In this document: positions 9,101 to 16,705 of the stretch, piece after piece
How positions within the stretch are numbered: position 1 is the stretch's first letter
Layout of the letters: every line of letters begins with the position of its first letter
Position numbers and translations under genes: made by a program
The notes under the pieces: generated by a model
Told to the model about the DNA's origin: nothing
Database searches by the model: none
The model's input: only the letters and a program-made list of their open reading frames with translations
From: Lachnospiraceae bacterium
GTDB lineage: Bacteria > Bacillota > Clostridia > Lachnospirales > Lachnospiraceae
NCBI GenBank assembly: GCA_021771695.1
Contig: JAETON010000029.1
Coordinates: forward strand, 1 to 33,335
DNA: 33,335 nucleotides
Direction of reading: 5' to 3'

Positions 9101-9386
9101 CCTAGCTACTAGTGGCTTGTTAATGAAAACATCACTTTTTAACAAAATTGGTGGATTTGATGAGTTTTATGATCCTACCTGTTTTGAGGATACGGATCTA
9201 TCGCTAAAAATTCGACATGAAGGTTTTGATATTGCCTACTCGCCCTACATGGCAATTATGCATTTACCGCATCAGACTACTAATTCGGGAAGTGCGCAAC
9301 ATACTCAGTTAATGAAGCGAAATGGAGATTACTTTATGGAAAAATGGTCCAAATTGAATCCTATTTTATTGGAATACTATTTATAA
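6147..9386 (+). CDS. Methyltransferase / coiled-coil / GT4 / GT2 fusion protein
   Basis: A 1079-residue cytoplasmic fusion. Residues 1-240 are a class I SAM methyltransferase with LIELGSGSG (48-56) and an acidic second strand. Residues about 270-400 are a long heptad-rich coiled coil. Residues about 490-790 form a GT4-like domain (GGGQRSAQLA, VYEHIDNWD, YLPNAV, LLYFGS, SPLKIFEYIAMNKKVLS). Residues about 834-1050 are a GT2 domain with VVLNYNN, VVDNGSKD, FLDSDQW (DxD 920-922) and EDTDLSL. The methyltransferase plus coiled coil recalls WbdD, which caps chains and uses its coil as a length ruler. ATG 6147 is chosen because GGGAG lies 7 bases before it; an in-frame ATG at 6126 has a poorer site. 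It follows the Wzt that has a cap-binding domain. Alternatively the methyl group could decorate internal sugars. Confidence 0.88.
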   Translation: MDRLVPNIEVWDKVADTYHIEIEKGEYQIAEEVETLLNAMGIEPGASLIELGSGSGHLSACLAMRGYKTALFDFSPVALEKAKQTYERYGLQGEFIQGDLMGENIPEKQYDVAWNSGVMEHFGDIELQIAFRNAANFSIKGILIIVPNPKSISYNLMRARLMSDKRWIYGTEYLRDDYEKILQGIGFATVETTYLLTSEISSAHMYTAVQQASNIDQLYKTLMDRHMLPDSEGYLVAYSAFKEQYKKPENFQKWYTGNTESKTKIFDISSENFGLKTENEKLRNSIDADKKEIQNLSRELSDLKTENYNVIAKLNEIENNHMSLELLNAEKEKEITKLLDDVATGLYENKNLEKKQMELESLLQSEKAQNSQLKKRIQALSEELDTTIQSINRDYTKRITDAIIITQNTRVYKVGLLVRRFVIQCFKTGEMYDFFKYLICKLIHKKGKTRLLKEFDYLENAKELLLTGPALSNSNNSNRENVHTYPKHTRAVVIFASVPFWDVGGGQRSAQLAKTFNSLGYSVHYFYGFPCSEVGIPEMFVPTTTHESIDHIGLDWFKTLLKKDTLVIFEIPYDKFKPYLDIAKKIGCKTVYEHIDNWDSSLGSLFYNKKTFKSFVDEADLITVTAKLLGEKIKELTDHEYLYLPNAVNSEIFEPTKTYQCPNDLKRGKNKTLLYFGSLWGDWFDWDKINYISKKCSDCEINLIGDYSAIMDKANNSNSNIHFLGLKKQTELPAYLAYSDIALLPFKNCDIGKYVSPLKIFEYIAMNKKVLSTPLDDIRNYPNVYCSDSVEEWVEIIKRDDILADSSSFNSQNNWFARCSKLLECCNLSNILPPPISVVVLNYNNKKVIGKCIDTLLSHNKRYGYEIIVVDNGSKDGSYEFLQENYKDRIVLLQNTQNGCSSGRNLGVKHAHGEYLCFLDSDQWVISDYWLDSAIEILVQNIYLGAVSWNAGWFTPGQSIGPIVDYLPNRAVNRADEWFRTDVAYLATSGLLMKTSLFNKIGGFDEFYDPTCFEDTDLSLKIRHEGFDIAYSPYMAIMHLPHQTTNSGSAQHTQLMKRNGDYFMEKWSKLNPILLEYYL

Positions 9387-9405
9387 AATAAATATGGCAG
9401 CTATA

Positions 9406-9434
9406 GGAGGACCTAACAGTAAGCTGTATTAAGG
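9406..9434 (+). terminator. Stem-loop between fusion gene and LtaS-like gene
   Basis: AGGACCT (from 9408) pairs with AGGTCCT (ending about 9437), and an inner ACAG pairs with CTGT around a short loop, with a small bulge. It is followed by TTCCTATTTA, only moderately T-rich. It sits in an 89-base gap, the first real gap of the left operon, so it may act as a partial terminator, attenuator or RNA-processing site that lowers expression of the last gene. Direction is + by context. Coordinates are good to a few bases. Confidence 0.5.
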
Positions 9435-9475
9435 TCCTCTTCCTATTTAGCAGTATCCATTATAAGGAAAAAATT

Positions 9476-12400
9476 ATGTTAAAATATAAAATAAAAAATC
9501 ATGTTATTGCATTACTTGCAGCCATAGCTTTAACTATTACTCTTATTTGCACAATCTTTGCTCCTTATTATTCTACGACCTCCGATTCTGTAATAGAAAT
9601 TCTACCGTCTAATTATAAGAATGCAGCCTCCTCTGCGTTTGAGACAAGAATTGCATCTATAGAAATAGATGGAGAACCTGTGGATTTTGATCTGTCACGA
9701 GAAGAACCTTGGAAACTTTTTAATAATTTTCTTACACACTATGATCCTTCCGATTCAACCCCCTATATGATAAATATGGGGAAGGCTGAATTGTGTACAA
9801 TAACGTTTATTAAAAAGAATGATTCTGGTATCATAACACTTATTGTAAATAATACTCGGGAAGATATTGACTTATATTCGGAAAATCAGTGGGAAACATA
9901 TACTTGGACTTATAAAAATCCCTATACTTTTACATTCTTTGAAAATTATTTCTTTACCCTTGTACTTTATTTCTTTGTATTTGTTATGTTGGAAGTCCTA
10001 TTACGATATAAAAAAATCGTTCTATATAGAATATATAAATTGTTTCCGAATAGAAAGGTATTGATTTTTAGCACTTTACTGGCAATTTCTTTAGTCTCTA
10101 TTCTATCTCTTTTTCTATATTATGCAAAAAATTATACGATAACAATAGTAGGAGAATTTTATGGAAATAGCATTCAGGATATATACTGGGATAACGATAA
10201 AATGGATGAATATCCGTTTTCCGGAGGAGAGAATATCGGAACACTAAAATCCAAACGTCTTGGGACAATTGATGAGGTACAGGTTTTAGTTCCCCAAAAG
10301 GCATCTTCTAAACTAAGAATCGATTTTTTATTTGAAGATAATGAGAAATCGCAAGTTTTAATTAAACAAGTTTTAATGCAGAACTTTTATCATCAATACA
10401 TTGTCAACTTTAATGAATTATATCATCTTTTTTACGCTGCGAACGGTGCGAAAATAGAGTTAGCGGATAACGGAATCATCATTAATTATGACTTAAGCAA
10501 TAGCAGGGATCAAATCCCCCACATATATACTCATAATTTTTACTATCATGAGGCGAATAAGAATTATACAGTATGCGCATATATAAAGATAATATTAAGT
10601 GCAGTTATCTTCATTATAATATTTTATTCTCTTTTATCATTTTTTCATTACAGTAAAAATAAAAAATTGCGTTTTCAAATATTGCTACAGTTAATAAATC
10701 TTTTTTTATTTAGCTTATTGTTTCATTTCTTCATGATTATAATCATGCAGTCCGATTTCCAACAGGCAATTGTTTGGATTCATGAACACCTTATAGCATT
10801 TTTACAGGGTGGTTTTATATTATGCTTAATTACATTATGTGTTTGGGCCGTAATTAGAAACAGCACAATAGCTGCGACTTTTACTGGTATACTGTCATTT
10901 GTGATAAGTATAATAAATCAGTATAAAATGCAATATCAGGGTAAACCCTTGGCCCCTTGGGACTATCTTAAAATTAACGAAGTAAAAAGTATTTCGTCCG
11001 GACTAAGGCTGGAAATAAGCAATATTATGATACTGACTGCAATGTTGATAATTATTTGTATCATAATGAATATATTCTGGCCTAAAATAAGAATTACTAA
11101 TAAACGTGTTAAATATGTGCTGTCAATTTTCCTCCTTATTTTTACTGGTATTTCTGGATCTATGTATATTTACAAAACATTTTGGAATCCAGATTTAAAA
11201 GAAATTCAATGGGATCAGGAAGACTATTACAAGGAAAATGGTTTAATTAACTCTTTTTTAGCCAACTGCAGATATATTGCTATTGAAAAACCAGCAGGCT
11301 ATTGTGAAGAGACAGTATATCAAATATGTAATGAACTAGAAAAAGATGCTATCATTAAAAAAATGCCACAAGCTATAGATCAACCGGATATTATTGTAAT
11401 TATGAGTGAAGGTTTTTGGGATATAACTAATTTGAAGGGAATTACTTTTGAAGAAGAAGTTTTACCAAATCTGAAAGCCTTGAAAAACGAATCACTTTAC
11501 GGATATACAATGGTGCCTGTTTTTGGAGGGGGAACATCAAATACCGAATGGGAAGTTTTAACAGGATTTTCGAAGAACTACCTCCCATCAGAATCAACCC
11601 CGTATCAACAATATATTAATGGTCCCTCTTTTTCGGTGGCAAGTTATTTGAAAAAACAAGGTTACGATACACTGGCGATGCATCCACATTTTCCTGAAAA
11701 TTGGAATCGCAATACTGCTTACCCATATTTAGGATTTGATCAGTTTTTATCACTTAATGATTTTACCAATCCTTTAAAGGAAAGGAATTTAGTATCTGAT
11801 TATACTGTAACCAATAAAATAATATCGGAGTATAAAAAGTACAAAAGCCTTTCAAATCATCCGCTTTTTACATTTGTTGTAACTGTTCAAAATCATGTAT
11901 CCTATGATCATAATAATTATACAACGCAAGATCAGATAAAATTTTCAGCTCCATTTCTTTCTGAAGATATAATTAATGATATAAAAGACTTTGCTACAGG
12001 AATTCACCATTCCGATGATGCCTTAGGTAAATTAATTGATTACTTTAAAAATGTCAATAATAAAGTAATTATTGTTTTTTTTGGTGATCACATGACAACT
12101 TTAGGCGATAGTACTTTTAAAGTATTTGAAGAAACGGGGTATATAAGCAATAGCTCTACGAACTCAGATGAGTATTACAAAACGATGTTAACTCCATTAT
12201 TAATTTGGAGTAACTATGATAGTGAAAGTAAAGATATTGGGATCCGAAGTTCGTTTCAAATTATGCCAACAGTATTCCAGAAGTATTTGTTAACAATGCC
12301 TGCTTATTACAAGCTATTATGTGAAATCCAAAAATATTCAAATGGTTTTACAAACGGTATAGTTTTGGATCAAGAGTCCCAAGTTTCCTCTTCCTTAACC

Positions 12401-12493
12401 CAAACACAAGAAGAGTTATATCGGATTCAAGAGCTGTTACAATATGATATGATGTTTGGTGATCAGTATAGCAAAGAAAAAATGTTTGAGTAA
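9476..12493 (+). CDS. LtaS/GacH-like membrane phospho-transferase, 1005 residues
   Basis: A membrane protein of the alkaline-phosphatase/sulfatase superfamily, in the lipoteichoic acid synthase-like group. Such enzymes move phosphoglycerol or similar groups from phospholipid onto an extracellular acceptor; GacH does this to the streptococcal rhamnose polysaccharide. TM1 is at residues 10-30, then an ectodomain to about 150, two more TM segments, a second beta-rich ectodomain (about 215-365), further TMs to about 570, then the catalytic domain. FGGGTSNTEW places the nucleophile at Thr687; TVQNHVSYD and FFGDHM (Asp871, His872) are metal-site motifs. The length is well above the usual 550-700 residues because of the extra ectodomains. 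Ribosome site AAGGAAAA precedes ATG 9476. As last gene of the left operon it probably decorates that polymer; glycerol phosphate is inferred. Confidence 0.87.
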   Translation: MLKYKIKNHVIALLAAIALTITLICTIFAPYYSTTSDSVIEILPSNYKNAASSAFETRIASIEIDGEPVDFDLSREEPWKLFNNFLTHYDPSDSTPYMINMGKAELCTITFIKKNDSGIITLIVNNTREDIDLYSENQWETYTWTYKNPYTFTFFENYFFTLVLYFFVFVMLEVLLRYKKIVLYRIYKLFPNRKVLIFSTLLAISLVSILSLFLYYAKNYTITIVGEFYGNSIQDIYWDNDKMDEYPFSGGENIGTLKSKRLGTIDEVQVLVPQKASSKLRIDFLFEDNEKSQVLIKQVLMQNFYHQYIVNFNELYHLFYAANGAKIELADNGIIINYDLSNSRDQIPHIYTHNFYYHEANKNYTVCAYIKIILSAVIFIIIFYSLLSFFHYSKNKKLRFQILLQLINLFLFSLLFHFFMIIIMQSDFQQAIVWIHEHLIAFLQGGFILCLITLCVWAVIRNSTIAATFTGILSFVISIINQYKMQYQGKPLAPWDYLKINEVKSISSGLRLEISNIMILTAMLIIICIIMNIFWPKIRITNKRVKYVLSIFLLIFTGISGSMYIYKTFWNPDLKEIQWDQEDYYKENGLINSFLANCRYIAIEKPAGYCEETVYQICNELEKDAIIKKMPQAIDQPDIIVIMSEGFWDITNLKGITFEEEVLPNLKALKNESLYGYTMVPVFGGGTSNTEWEVLTGFSKNYLPSESTPYQQYINGPSFSVASYLKKQGYDTLAMHPHFPENWNRNTAYPYLGFDQFLSLNDFTNPLKERNLVSDYTVTNKIISEYKKYKSLSNHPLFTFVVTVQNHVSYDHNNYTTQDQIKFSAPFLSEDIINDIKDFATGIHHSDDALGKLIDYFKNVNNKVIIVFFGDHMTTLGDSTFKVFEETGYISNSSTNSDEYYKTMLTPLLIWSNYDSESKDIGIRSSFQIMPTVFQKYLLTMPAYYKLLCEIQKYSNGFTNGIVLDQESQVSSSLTQTQEELYRIQELLQYDMMFGDQYSKEKMFE

Positions 12494-12515
12494 GGTTTGA
12501 ATACGTTTGTAAGAC

Positions 12516-12547
12516 AGGGAATAGCAGAATTTGTTCTGATATTCCCT
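12516..12547 (+). terminator. Rho-independent terminator of the left operon
   Basis: AGGGAATA..AGAA pairs with TTCT..TATTCCCT around a TTTG loop, with one small internal mismatch. The stem begins about 22 bases after the stop of the LtaS-like gene and is followed by CTCTCTGTTTGTTTC, a broken T-rich tail. Position and structure fit the end of the left operon. The tail is weaker than a classic terminator. Confidence 0.65.
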
Positions 12548-12567
12548 CTCTGTTTGTTTCTATTCTC

Positions 12568-12575
12568 GGTGTTTT
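12568..12575. repeat. IS66 target-site duplication, left copy
   Basis: GGTGTTTT directly abuts the left inverted repeat of the IS66 element and is repeated exactly at 15499-15506 on the other side. Eight bases is the standard IS66 target duplication. Confidence 0.93.
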
Positions 12576-12593
12576 GTAAGCGCCAAATATTAG
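12576..12593 (+). repeat. IS66 left terminal inverted repeat
   Basis: GTAAGCGCCAAATATTAG; matches the complement of 15481-15498 at 17 of 18 bases. A related CGCCAAATA recurs about 35 bases further in, near 12610, possibly a secondary transposase-binding site. Confidence 0.9.
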
Positions 12594-12723
12594 TGTAGCT
12601 AGCGCTTTGCCGCCAAATACCTCATAATGATAGATAGCTAGATGCAAGCACTTCGCTCTGGAATACGATACATTTCATTGATAGGTGCGAGTATTTCACT
12701 ACACATTTATGGAGGTATCGAAA

Positions 12724-13146
12724 ATGTCCAGTTACAATGCCAGAGTCTCAGCTGATCAGCAGCTCCAACTAATTATGGAATGTAGGAACAGTGGGCTCTC
12801 CGATTATCAGTGGTGTAAGGAGCACGGAATTCATCCGGGAACCTTTTACAACTGGGTCAGTAGACTCAGGAGAAAGGCCTGCTGTGAAATCCCTGAGTCA
12901 ATTTCCAAAGCGGAGCCTTCACCGACTCCGGCTCAGGAAGTGGTCCGCTTAAACGTTCATTCAAAAGCAGCAAATCCTGAGCGGATGCTTCTATGCCAGT
13001 CAGCGCCTGCGAATCCAACCTGTATTGCAGATATTTCTGTCAGCATAGAAATATCTCTGGGCAATGCGACAATCCGCATCGCCAATGGAACTGACCTTGC
13101 TATCCTTGATCGGATTCTGAGCCTTGTGAAAGGCACCGGGTGTTAG
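12724..13146 (+). CDS. tnpA: IS66 TnpA-type accessory protein
   Basis: A 140-residue DNA-binding accessory protein of IS66, needed with TnpB and TnpC for transposition. The N-terminal helix-turn-helix region contains NSGLSDYQWCKEHGIHPGTFYNW, a typical IS66 OrfA helix-turn-helix reading, followed by a variable proline-rich linker and a C-terminal strand (VSIEISLGNATIRIANG) ending in VKGTGC. I place the start at ATG 12724, preceded by GGAGG at a normal distance; the open frame extends to a GTG at 12685 that lacks a better site. The end overlaps the GTG of tnpB by seven bases, implying coupled translation. It belongs to a different subgroup from the broken tnpA at 16672-17061. Confidence 0.9.
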   Translation: MSSYNARVSADQQLQLIMECRNSGLSDYQWCKEHGIHPGTFYNWVSRLRRKACCEIPESISKAEPSPTPAQEVVRLNVHSKAANPERMLLCQSAPANPTCIADISVSIEISLGNATIRIANGTDLAILDRILSLVKGTGC

Positions 13147-13484
13147 GCGATATCTCCGTGGCGGACAACATCTATATCGTATGTGGCACAACAGACATGC
13201 GCAAATCGATCGATGGTCTCTGCAGCATTGTCCGGGACAAACTTTCCATGGATCCGGATCAGTCATCCCTGTTCCTTTTCTGCGGTAAACGGTGTGACCG
13301 GATCAAGGTCCTGCTCCGTGAACCGGATGGATATGTGCTCCTTTACAAGAGACTGAATGTTGCACAGGGACGCTATCGTTGGCCACGGAAGCGTTCAGAA
13401 GCTCAGGCAATTACCTGGCGGCAGCTGGACTGGCTGCTCAGCGGACTGGACATTGAACAACCAAAGGCGATCCAAACCAGCTGA
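13140..13484 (+). CDS. tnpB: IS66 TnpB-type protein (Orf2)
   Basis: A 114-residue protein, the normal length for IS66 Orf2. The CGTTDMRKSIDGL motif near residue 15, LFLFCGKRCDRIKVLLREPDG in the middle and RYRWPR near the end are the family hallmarks. It is essential for IS66 transposition, although its biochemical role is not settled. It begins with GTG inside the end of tnpA. Nothing suggests damage. Confidence 0.95.
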   Translation: MLGDISVADNIYIVCGTTDMRKSIDGLCSIVRDKLSMDPDQSSLFLFCGKRCDRIKVLLREPDGYVLLYKRLNVAQGRYRWPRKRSEAQAITWRQLDWLLSGLDIEQPKAIQTS

Positions 13485-13774
13485 AAATCATCGTGAAATC
13501 GACGAAATTTTCCAGTAACATTTCTTATCGAAACGTGGATAACTCTTTCTTTTTTCATCCAGGCCGGAATAACCTCCTACGCGATTTCTATTTCATCGCT
13601 TTTCATCGTATTCAGAGATTGCCATAACAGAAAATATCTTGGTTTATCCATCTTATGGCTACTCTCCGCGTCAGTTATCCACCGTCATTATGACGAATAC
13701 CTGGCCGTGACGAATTCGCTTTTTTCTTCGATTTCTGGTAAAATACCAGTAACGAAACAGAGGAGCGAAGGACC
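13485..13774 (+). promoter_or_regulatory. Non-coding tnpB-tnpC spacer with small palindromes
   Basis: These 290 bases hold no convincing gene. IS66 tnpB and tnpC are often adjacent, so the gap is longer than usual. It contains a T-rich stretch (CTTTCTTTTTTC near 13545), a CGTCAT-T-ATGACG palindrome near 13683-13695, two GACGAAT direct repeats nearby, and a CTGGTA-AAA-TACCAG hairpin at 13735-13749 placed just before the tnpC ribosome site. The hairpins could limit tnpC translation; that is inference. Confidence 0.4.
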
Positions 13775-15424
13775 ATGGCATCCAGTGCAAAGGACATCCA
13801 GTTCAAGGAACTGAAGGATACGATCTCACAACTGAATACAACCATCCGTACCCAGAATGATCTGATCGTATCCCTGCAGAAGATGCTGGAAGAACGCAAT
13901 GCAAAGGACGATGAAAAAGACCGGATCATTTCAAATCTGCAAGCGCAGCTTGAATACTTCAAGCAGAAGCTTTTTGGCAGTTCCAGTGAACGACGCAGTG
14001 ACATGCCCGGTCAGCTGAATCTTTTCTCCGTCCCTGATTCCGGGGAAGAACCAATTCCGGAACTCATTGAACCGGAGTTTATCGAAGTGAAAGCCAGCAA
14101 ACGAGGGCGTAAGCCCAAAGCGAACTATGACGAGATGTTCGCAAATCTGCCAATCCATTATGAAGAGGTGGATACACTGACAGACGAAGAAAAACAGTGT
14201 CCTGCCTGTGGAACCATGATGGTTGCGATCGGTCATGAAGAAATCAGGACAGAACTCCGCTACACCAAAGCAAAGCTGGAACGTATTGTATACGTTGCAA
14301 CCACGTATGGCTGCCCTGTCTGCAAGGATACGGAAGCCCCACAGTTTATCAAGGATGAAGGAATTCCGGCACTAATCCCTGGAGGCTATGCCTCATCATC
14401 CCTTGTGTCGCACATCATGTATGAAAAGTATGCAGATGCGCTTCCGCTGTATCGACAGGAAAAAGGATTTGAACTCCTTGGAGTCAGCATCAGCAGAACG
14501 ACCATGGCGGGTTGGATTATCACCTGTTCCCAGAATTATCTGAAACCCGTGTATGACTACTTTCACCGTGAGTTACTGAAACGACATTTCCTGATGGCAG
14601 ATGAGACACCCATCCAGGTCTTAAATGAACCTGGCCGGAGACCGCAGAGTAAGTCCTGTGTCTGGCTGATGCGTTCCGGAGAAGACAGGCTGCCGCCCAT
14701 CGTCCTGTACCATTATTCAGAGACACGTGCCGGAGAACATGCGGCGGACTTCCTGAAAGGAATCGCAGATGGAACGTATGTCATGGCCGATGGTTACAGT
14801 GGTTATAACAAGCTGAAAAATATCCGAAGATGCTGTTGTTACGCCCATATCCGGAGATATCTGATCGAAGCCATTCCAACCGGCCATGATAAGGACTACA
14901 GCCAACCGGCAGTTCAAGGCGTTCTGTATTGTAACAAGCTGTTTGAGTATGAACGCAGCTATAAGGAAAAGGAATTGTCTTATATGCAGGTTTACAAACG
15001 CCGCCAGAAGGATCAGAAGCCTGTAGTGGAAGGTTTCATGCGCTGGCTGGATGCGCAGCGCCCAGAAAAGGGAAGCCGCATGGATCGGGCAGTGACTTAT
15101 ATCCAAAATCGAAAAGACACGCTGATGACATATCTCGAAGACGGACGCTGCAGCCTGAGCAATAATCCATCGGAGAATTCAATCAGACCGCTAACCTTAG
15201 GCCGCAAGAACTGGCTGTTCAGCGAAAGCCAGGATGGTGCAAATGCGAGTATGGTAGTATATACCATGGTAGAGATGGCGAAAGTGCATGGGCTGCACCC
15301 ATACAACTATCTGCAATACCTGCTCGACAGCCGCCCAGGCAAAGATACTACCGATGCAGAATTTCAAGATCTCGCACCGTGGAGCGAAAAAGCCAGGATA
15401 GAATGTAACAAAAAATCAGAGTAA
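13775..15424 (+). CDS. tnpC: IS66 transposase TnpC (DDE type)
   Basis: A 549-residue full-length transposase. It starts with a leucine-zipper-like coiled coil (about residues 10-65), then the KLFGSSSERR motif, a zinc-ribbon with CPAC and CPVC pairs near residues 145-185, and the catalytic core: MADETPIQVL (first Asp), VMADGYSGYNKL (second Asp) and SNNPSENSIRPLTLGRKNWLF (Glu). The C-terminus has the HGLHPYNYLQYLL segment conserved in IS66. ATG 13775 is preceded by GAGGAGCGAAGG. No stop or frameshift is seen, so the enzyme is probably functional. Confidence 0.96.
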   Translation: MASSAKDIQFKELKDTISQLNTTIRTQNDLIVSLQKMLEERNAKDDEKDRIISNLQAQLEYFKQKLFGSSSERRSDMPGQLNLFSVPDSGEEPIPELIEPEFIEVKASKRGRKPKANYDEMFANLPIHYEEVDTLTDEEKQCPACGTMMVAIGHEEIRTELRYTKAKLERIVYVATTYGCPVCKDTEAPQFIKDEGIPALIPGGYASSSLVSHIMYEKYADALPLYRQEKGFELLGVSISRTTMAGWIITCSQNYLKPVYDYFHRELLKRHFLMADETPIQVLNEPGRRPQSKSCVWLMRSGEDRLPPIVLYHYSETRAGEHAADFLKGIADGTYVMADGYSGYNKLKNIRRCCCYAHIRRYLIEAIPTGHDKDYSQPAVQGVLYCNKLFEYERSYKEKELSYMQVYKRRQKDQKPVVEGFMRWLDAQRPEKGSRMDRAVTYIQNRKDTLMTYLEDGRCSLSNNPSENSIRPLTLGRKNWLFSESQDGANASMVVYTMVEMAKVHGLHPYNYLQYLLDSRPGKDTTDAEFQDLAPWSEKARIECNKKSE

Positions 15425-15480
15425 AACGCTCGCAACCCTGACATCACATGTTGGTGCCAGGGTAGATGTGTTGGGATACC

Positions 15481-15498
15481 CTAACATTTGGCGCTTAC
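15481..15498 (-). repeat. IS66 right terminal inverted repeat
   Basis: On the minus strand it reads GTAAGCGCCAAATGTTAG, one transition away from the left repeat. Just inside it, ACCCTG (15435-15440) and CAGGGT (15458-15463) can pair and may form a small hairpin after tnpC. Confidence 0.9.
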
Positions 15499-15506
15499 GG
15501 TGTTTT
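15499..15506. repeat. IS66 target-site duplication, right copy
   Basis: GGTGTTTT immediately outside the right inverted repeat, identical to 12568-12575. Confidence 0.93.
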
Positions 15507-15615
15507 AATTAATTTCATTGTAAACGTCAATTTTAGGTGCTGACAATTTTTTAATAAGTATACGGTAAACCATGAGTACTGGTCCATTTTTGAATGCCAT
15601 TTTCTGCGGTCAGGT

Positions 15616-16550
15616 TTACATATTCGTTGTTTTAGATTTGCTCCGACAGATCTCCGGTAACTGATCGAACCATGGAAGCAGTTCTTCAATAAAGCTGTAA
15701 TCCGTATCATCCTGATGGACCTTCAATACTGTCAGGATGTGGGTCAGATAACGGAACGGATTCAGGTTGTTCGCCTTTGCTGTTTACGTTATGCTGTAGA
15801 TGATCGCACTGGATTTCGCGCCATCCATACTATCAATCAGCTTCTATGCATGTTTGTGCAGGCAGAAGCTGCGGAGAACTCCTTCTGTTTCGTTGTTATC
15901 TAGCGGATCTTTATCGTCATTCAGGAACACGTTCAGTGCTTCTTTCTGCTTGTTACAGTAGTTGATTCCTTCCAGTGTTCTTCCCTTGGAAAGATGTCCA
16001 GAAGACTGAATCTCTTTTGCCTACGCAAAGAAAGCCGCTATCAGAGGTTTAACCGTCATCTGCCGACACAGACAGCCATGTGATGCTCTTCGACTGTGTA
16101 CACGGCTGGCTGTACACACACTCTTTTTTAGACTTCATCTAGAAGCTGTTTCCCTCCGTTGTCTCCGAAGAGTTCCCACATTTTTTTCTCCGGGAGGGTA
16201 TGAGAGGTCACTTCAGCTGGGAGATCCTTTAGATCTTCTTCGCGTTTTCCTTTCCGTTTCCGGCATCTGACCTGGATCACATCCTCTTCGGTGGACTCAA
16301 CAACATAAAGCGTTTCTGTCAGAGCTTCCGCTTCGTTAAAGATGAGTTCCAGCTCAATCTGGCCTGCATTGACATCCAGTTTTTCAAAAGAACGTCCATA
16401 GTGTTTATTGTTAGCGTCAGCGATCTGGTCGATTAGGAGCTTCATGTTTGCATTTAGCTGGCTCAGCTAATCCTGCATGGACAGGATCACTGCCACAAGT
16501 GTTTCTTTGCTGAAGCGGTTCAGTTCGTCAGGCGAATAACTCGTTGACAT
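15616..16550 (-). pseudogene. tnpC: IS66 TnpC transposase remnant
   Basis: Read on the minus strand from ATG 16550 the translation begins MSTSYSPDELNRFSKET, meets a stop after LSMQD, then resumes in frame with HYGRSFEKLDVN and the RKGKREEDLKDLP motif of IS66 TnpC. Another stop follows at DEV near 16128, with further stops after VCVGR, FFA, CLHKHA and IIYSIT. The C-terminal part is still clear: DDKDPLDNNETEG, AKANNLNPFRYLTHIL, and DDTDYSFIEELLPW before the natural stop at 15616. Between VCVGR and TVKPLIAAFF roughly 250 residues carrying most of the catalytic core are gone. It cannot encode an active enzyme. Confidence 0.9.
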
Positions 16551-16643
16551 ATTCGGTGCTCCTTTTGTTTTACTGCAGCTATTGTACCGCAAAACGAAAG
16601 AAAAAGCGAGCCGCGCAAAAAAGGCCTCGTCATTCTCACCATA

Positions 16644-16705
16644 GGATAAATACTCTGAAAAGCCGAAAAAACTAAGAGTTTTTCAGCTTTTTAGAATACT
16701 TATCC
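16644..16705. repeat. 62-bp imperfect palindrome
   Basis: The left arm starting GGATAAATACTCTGAAAAGC and the right arm, whose complement starts GGATAAGTATTCTAAAAAGC, pair along about 29 bases around an AAG loop. Four substitutions, all transitions, and one extra A separate them. It lies where tnpB should be in the degraded IS66 and overlaps the last codons of the broken tnpA. It could be a terminator-like hairpin in either direction or a small palindromic insert. Confidence 0.75.

Larger units (their letters stand above)
12576..15498 (+). mobile_element. Complete IS66-family insertion sequence (2923 bp)
   Basis: The element is bounded by terminal inverted repeats GTAAGCGCCAAATATTAG (12576-12593) and its complement at 15481-15498 (17 of 18 match), beginning with the GTAAGCG typical of IS66, and flanked by an exact 8-bp duplication GGTGTTTT. 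It contains all three genes, tnpA, tnpB and tnpC, uninterrupted, so it may still be mobile. The matching duplication shows it has not recombined with another copy since insertion. It landed in the convergent intergenic space just past the left operon terminator and about 50 bases from the degraded end of another IS66, where it breaks no gene. Its genes run in the direction of the left operon. Confidence 0.96.

Noticed and set aside
9387-9475. A riboswitch before the LtaS-like gene
   Set aside because: Only a single simple stem-loop fits in the 89-base gap; no conserved riboswitch core is visible.
13675-14004. Minus-strand frame over the tnpB-tnpC spacer
   Set aside because: Mostly opposite the start of tnpC, serine-rich low-complexity translation, no family resemblance.
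15495-15710. Minus-strand 71-residue frame as a small gene
   Set aside because: It is the out-of-frame reading of the tnpC remnant's C-terminus, running into the non-coding end of the old IS66.
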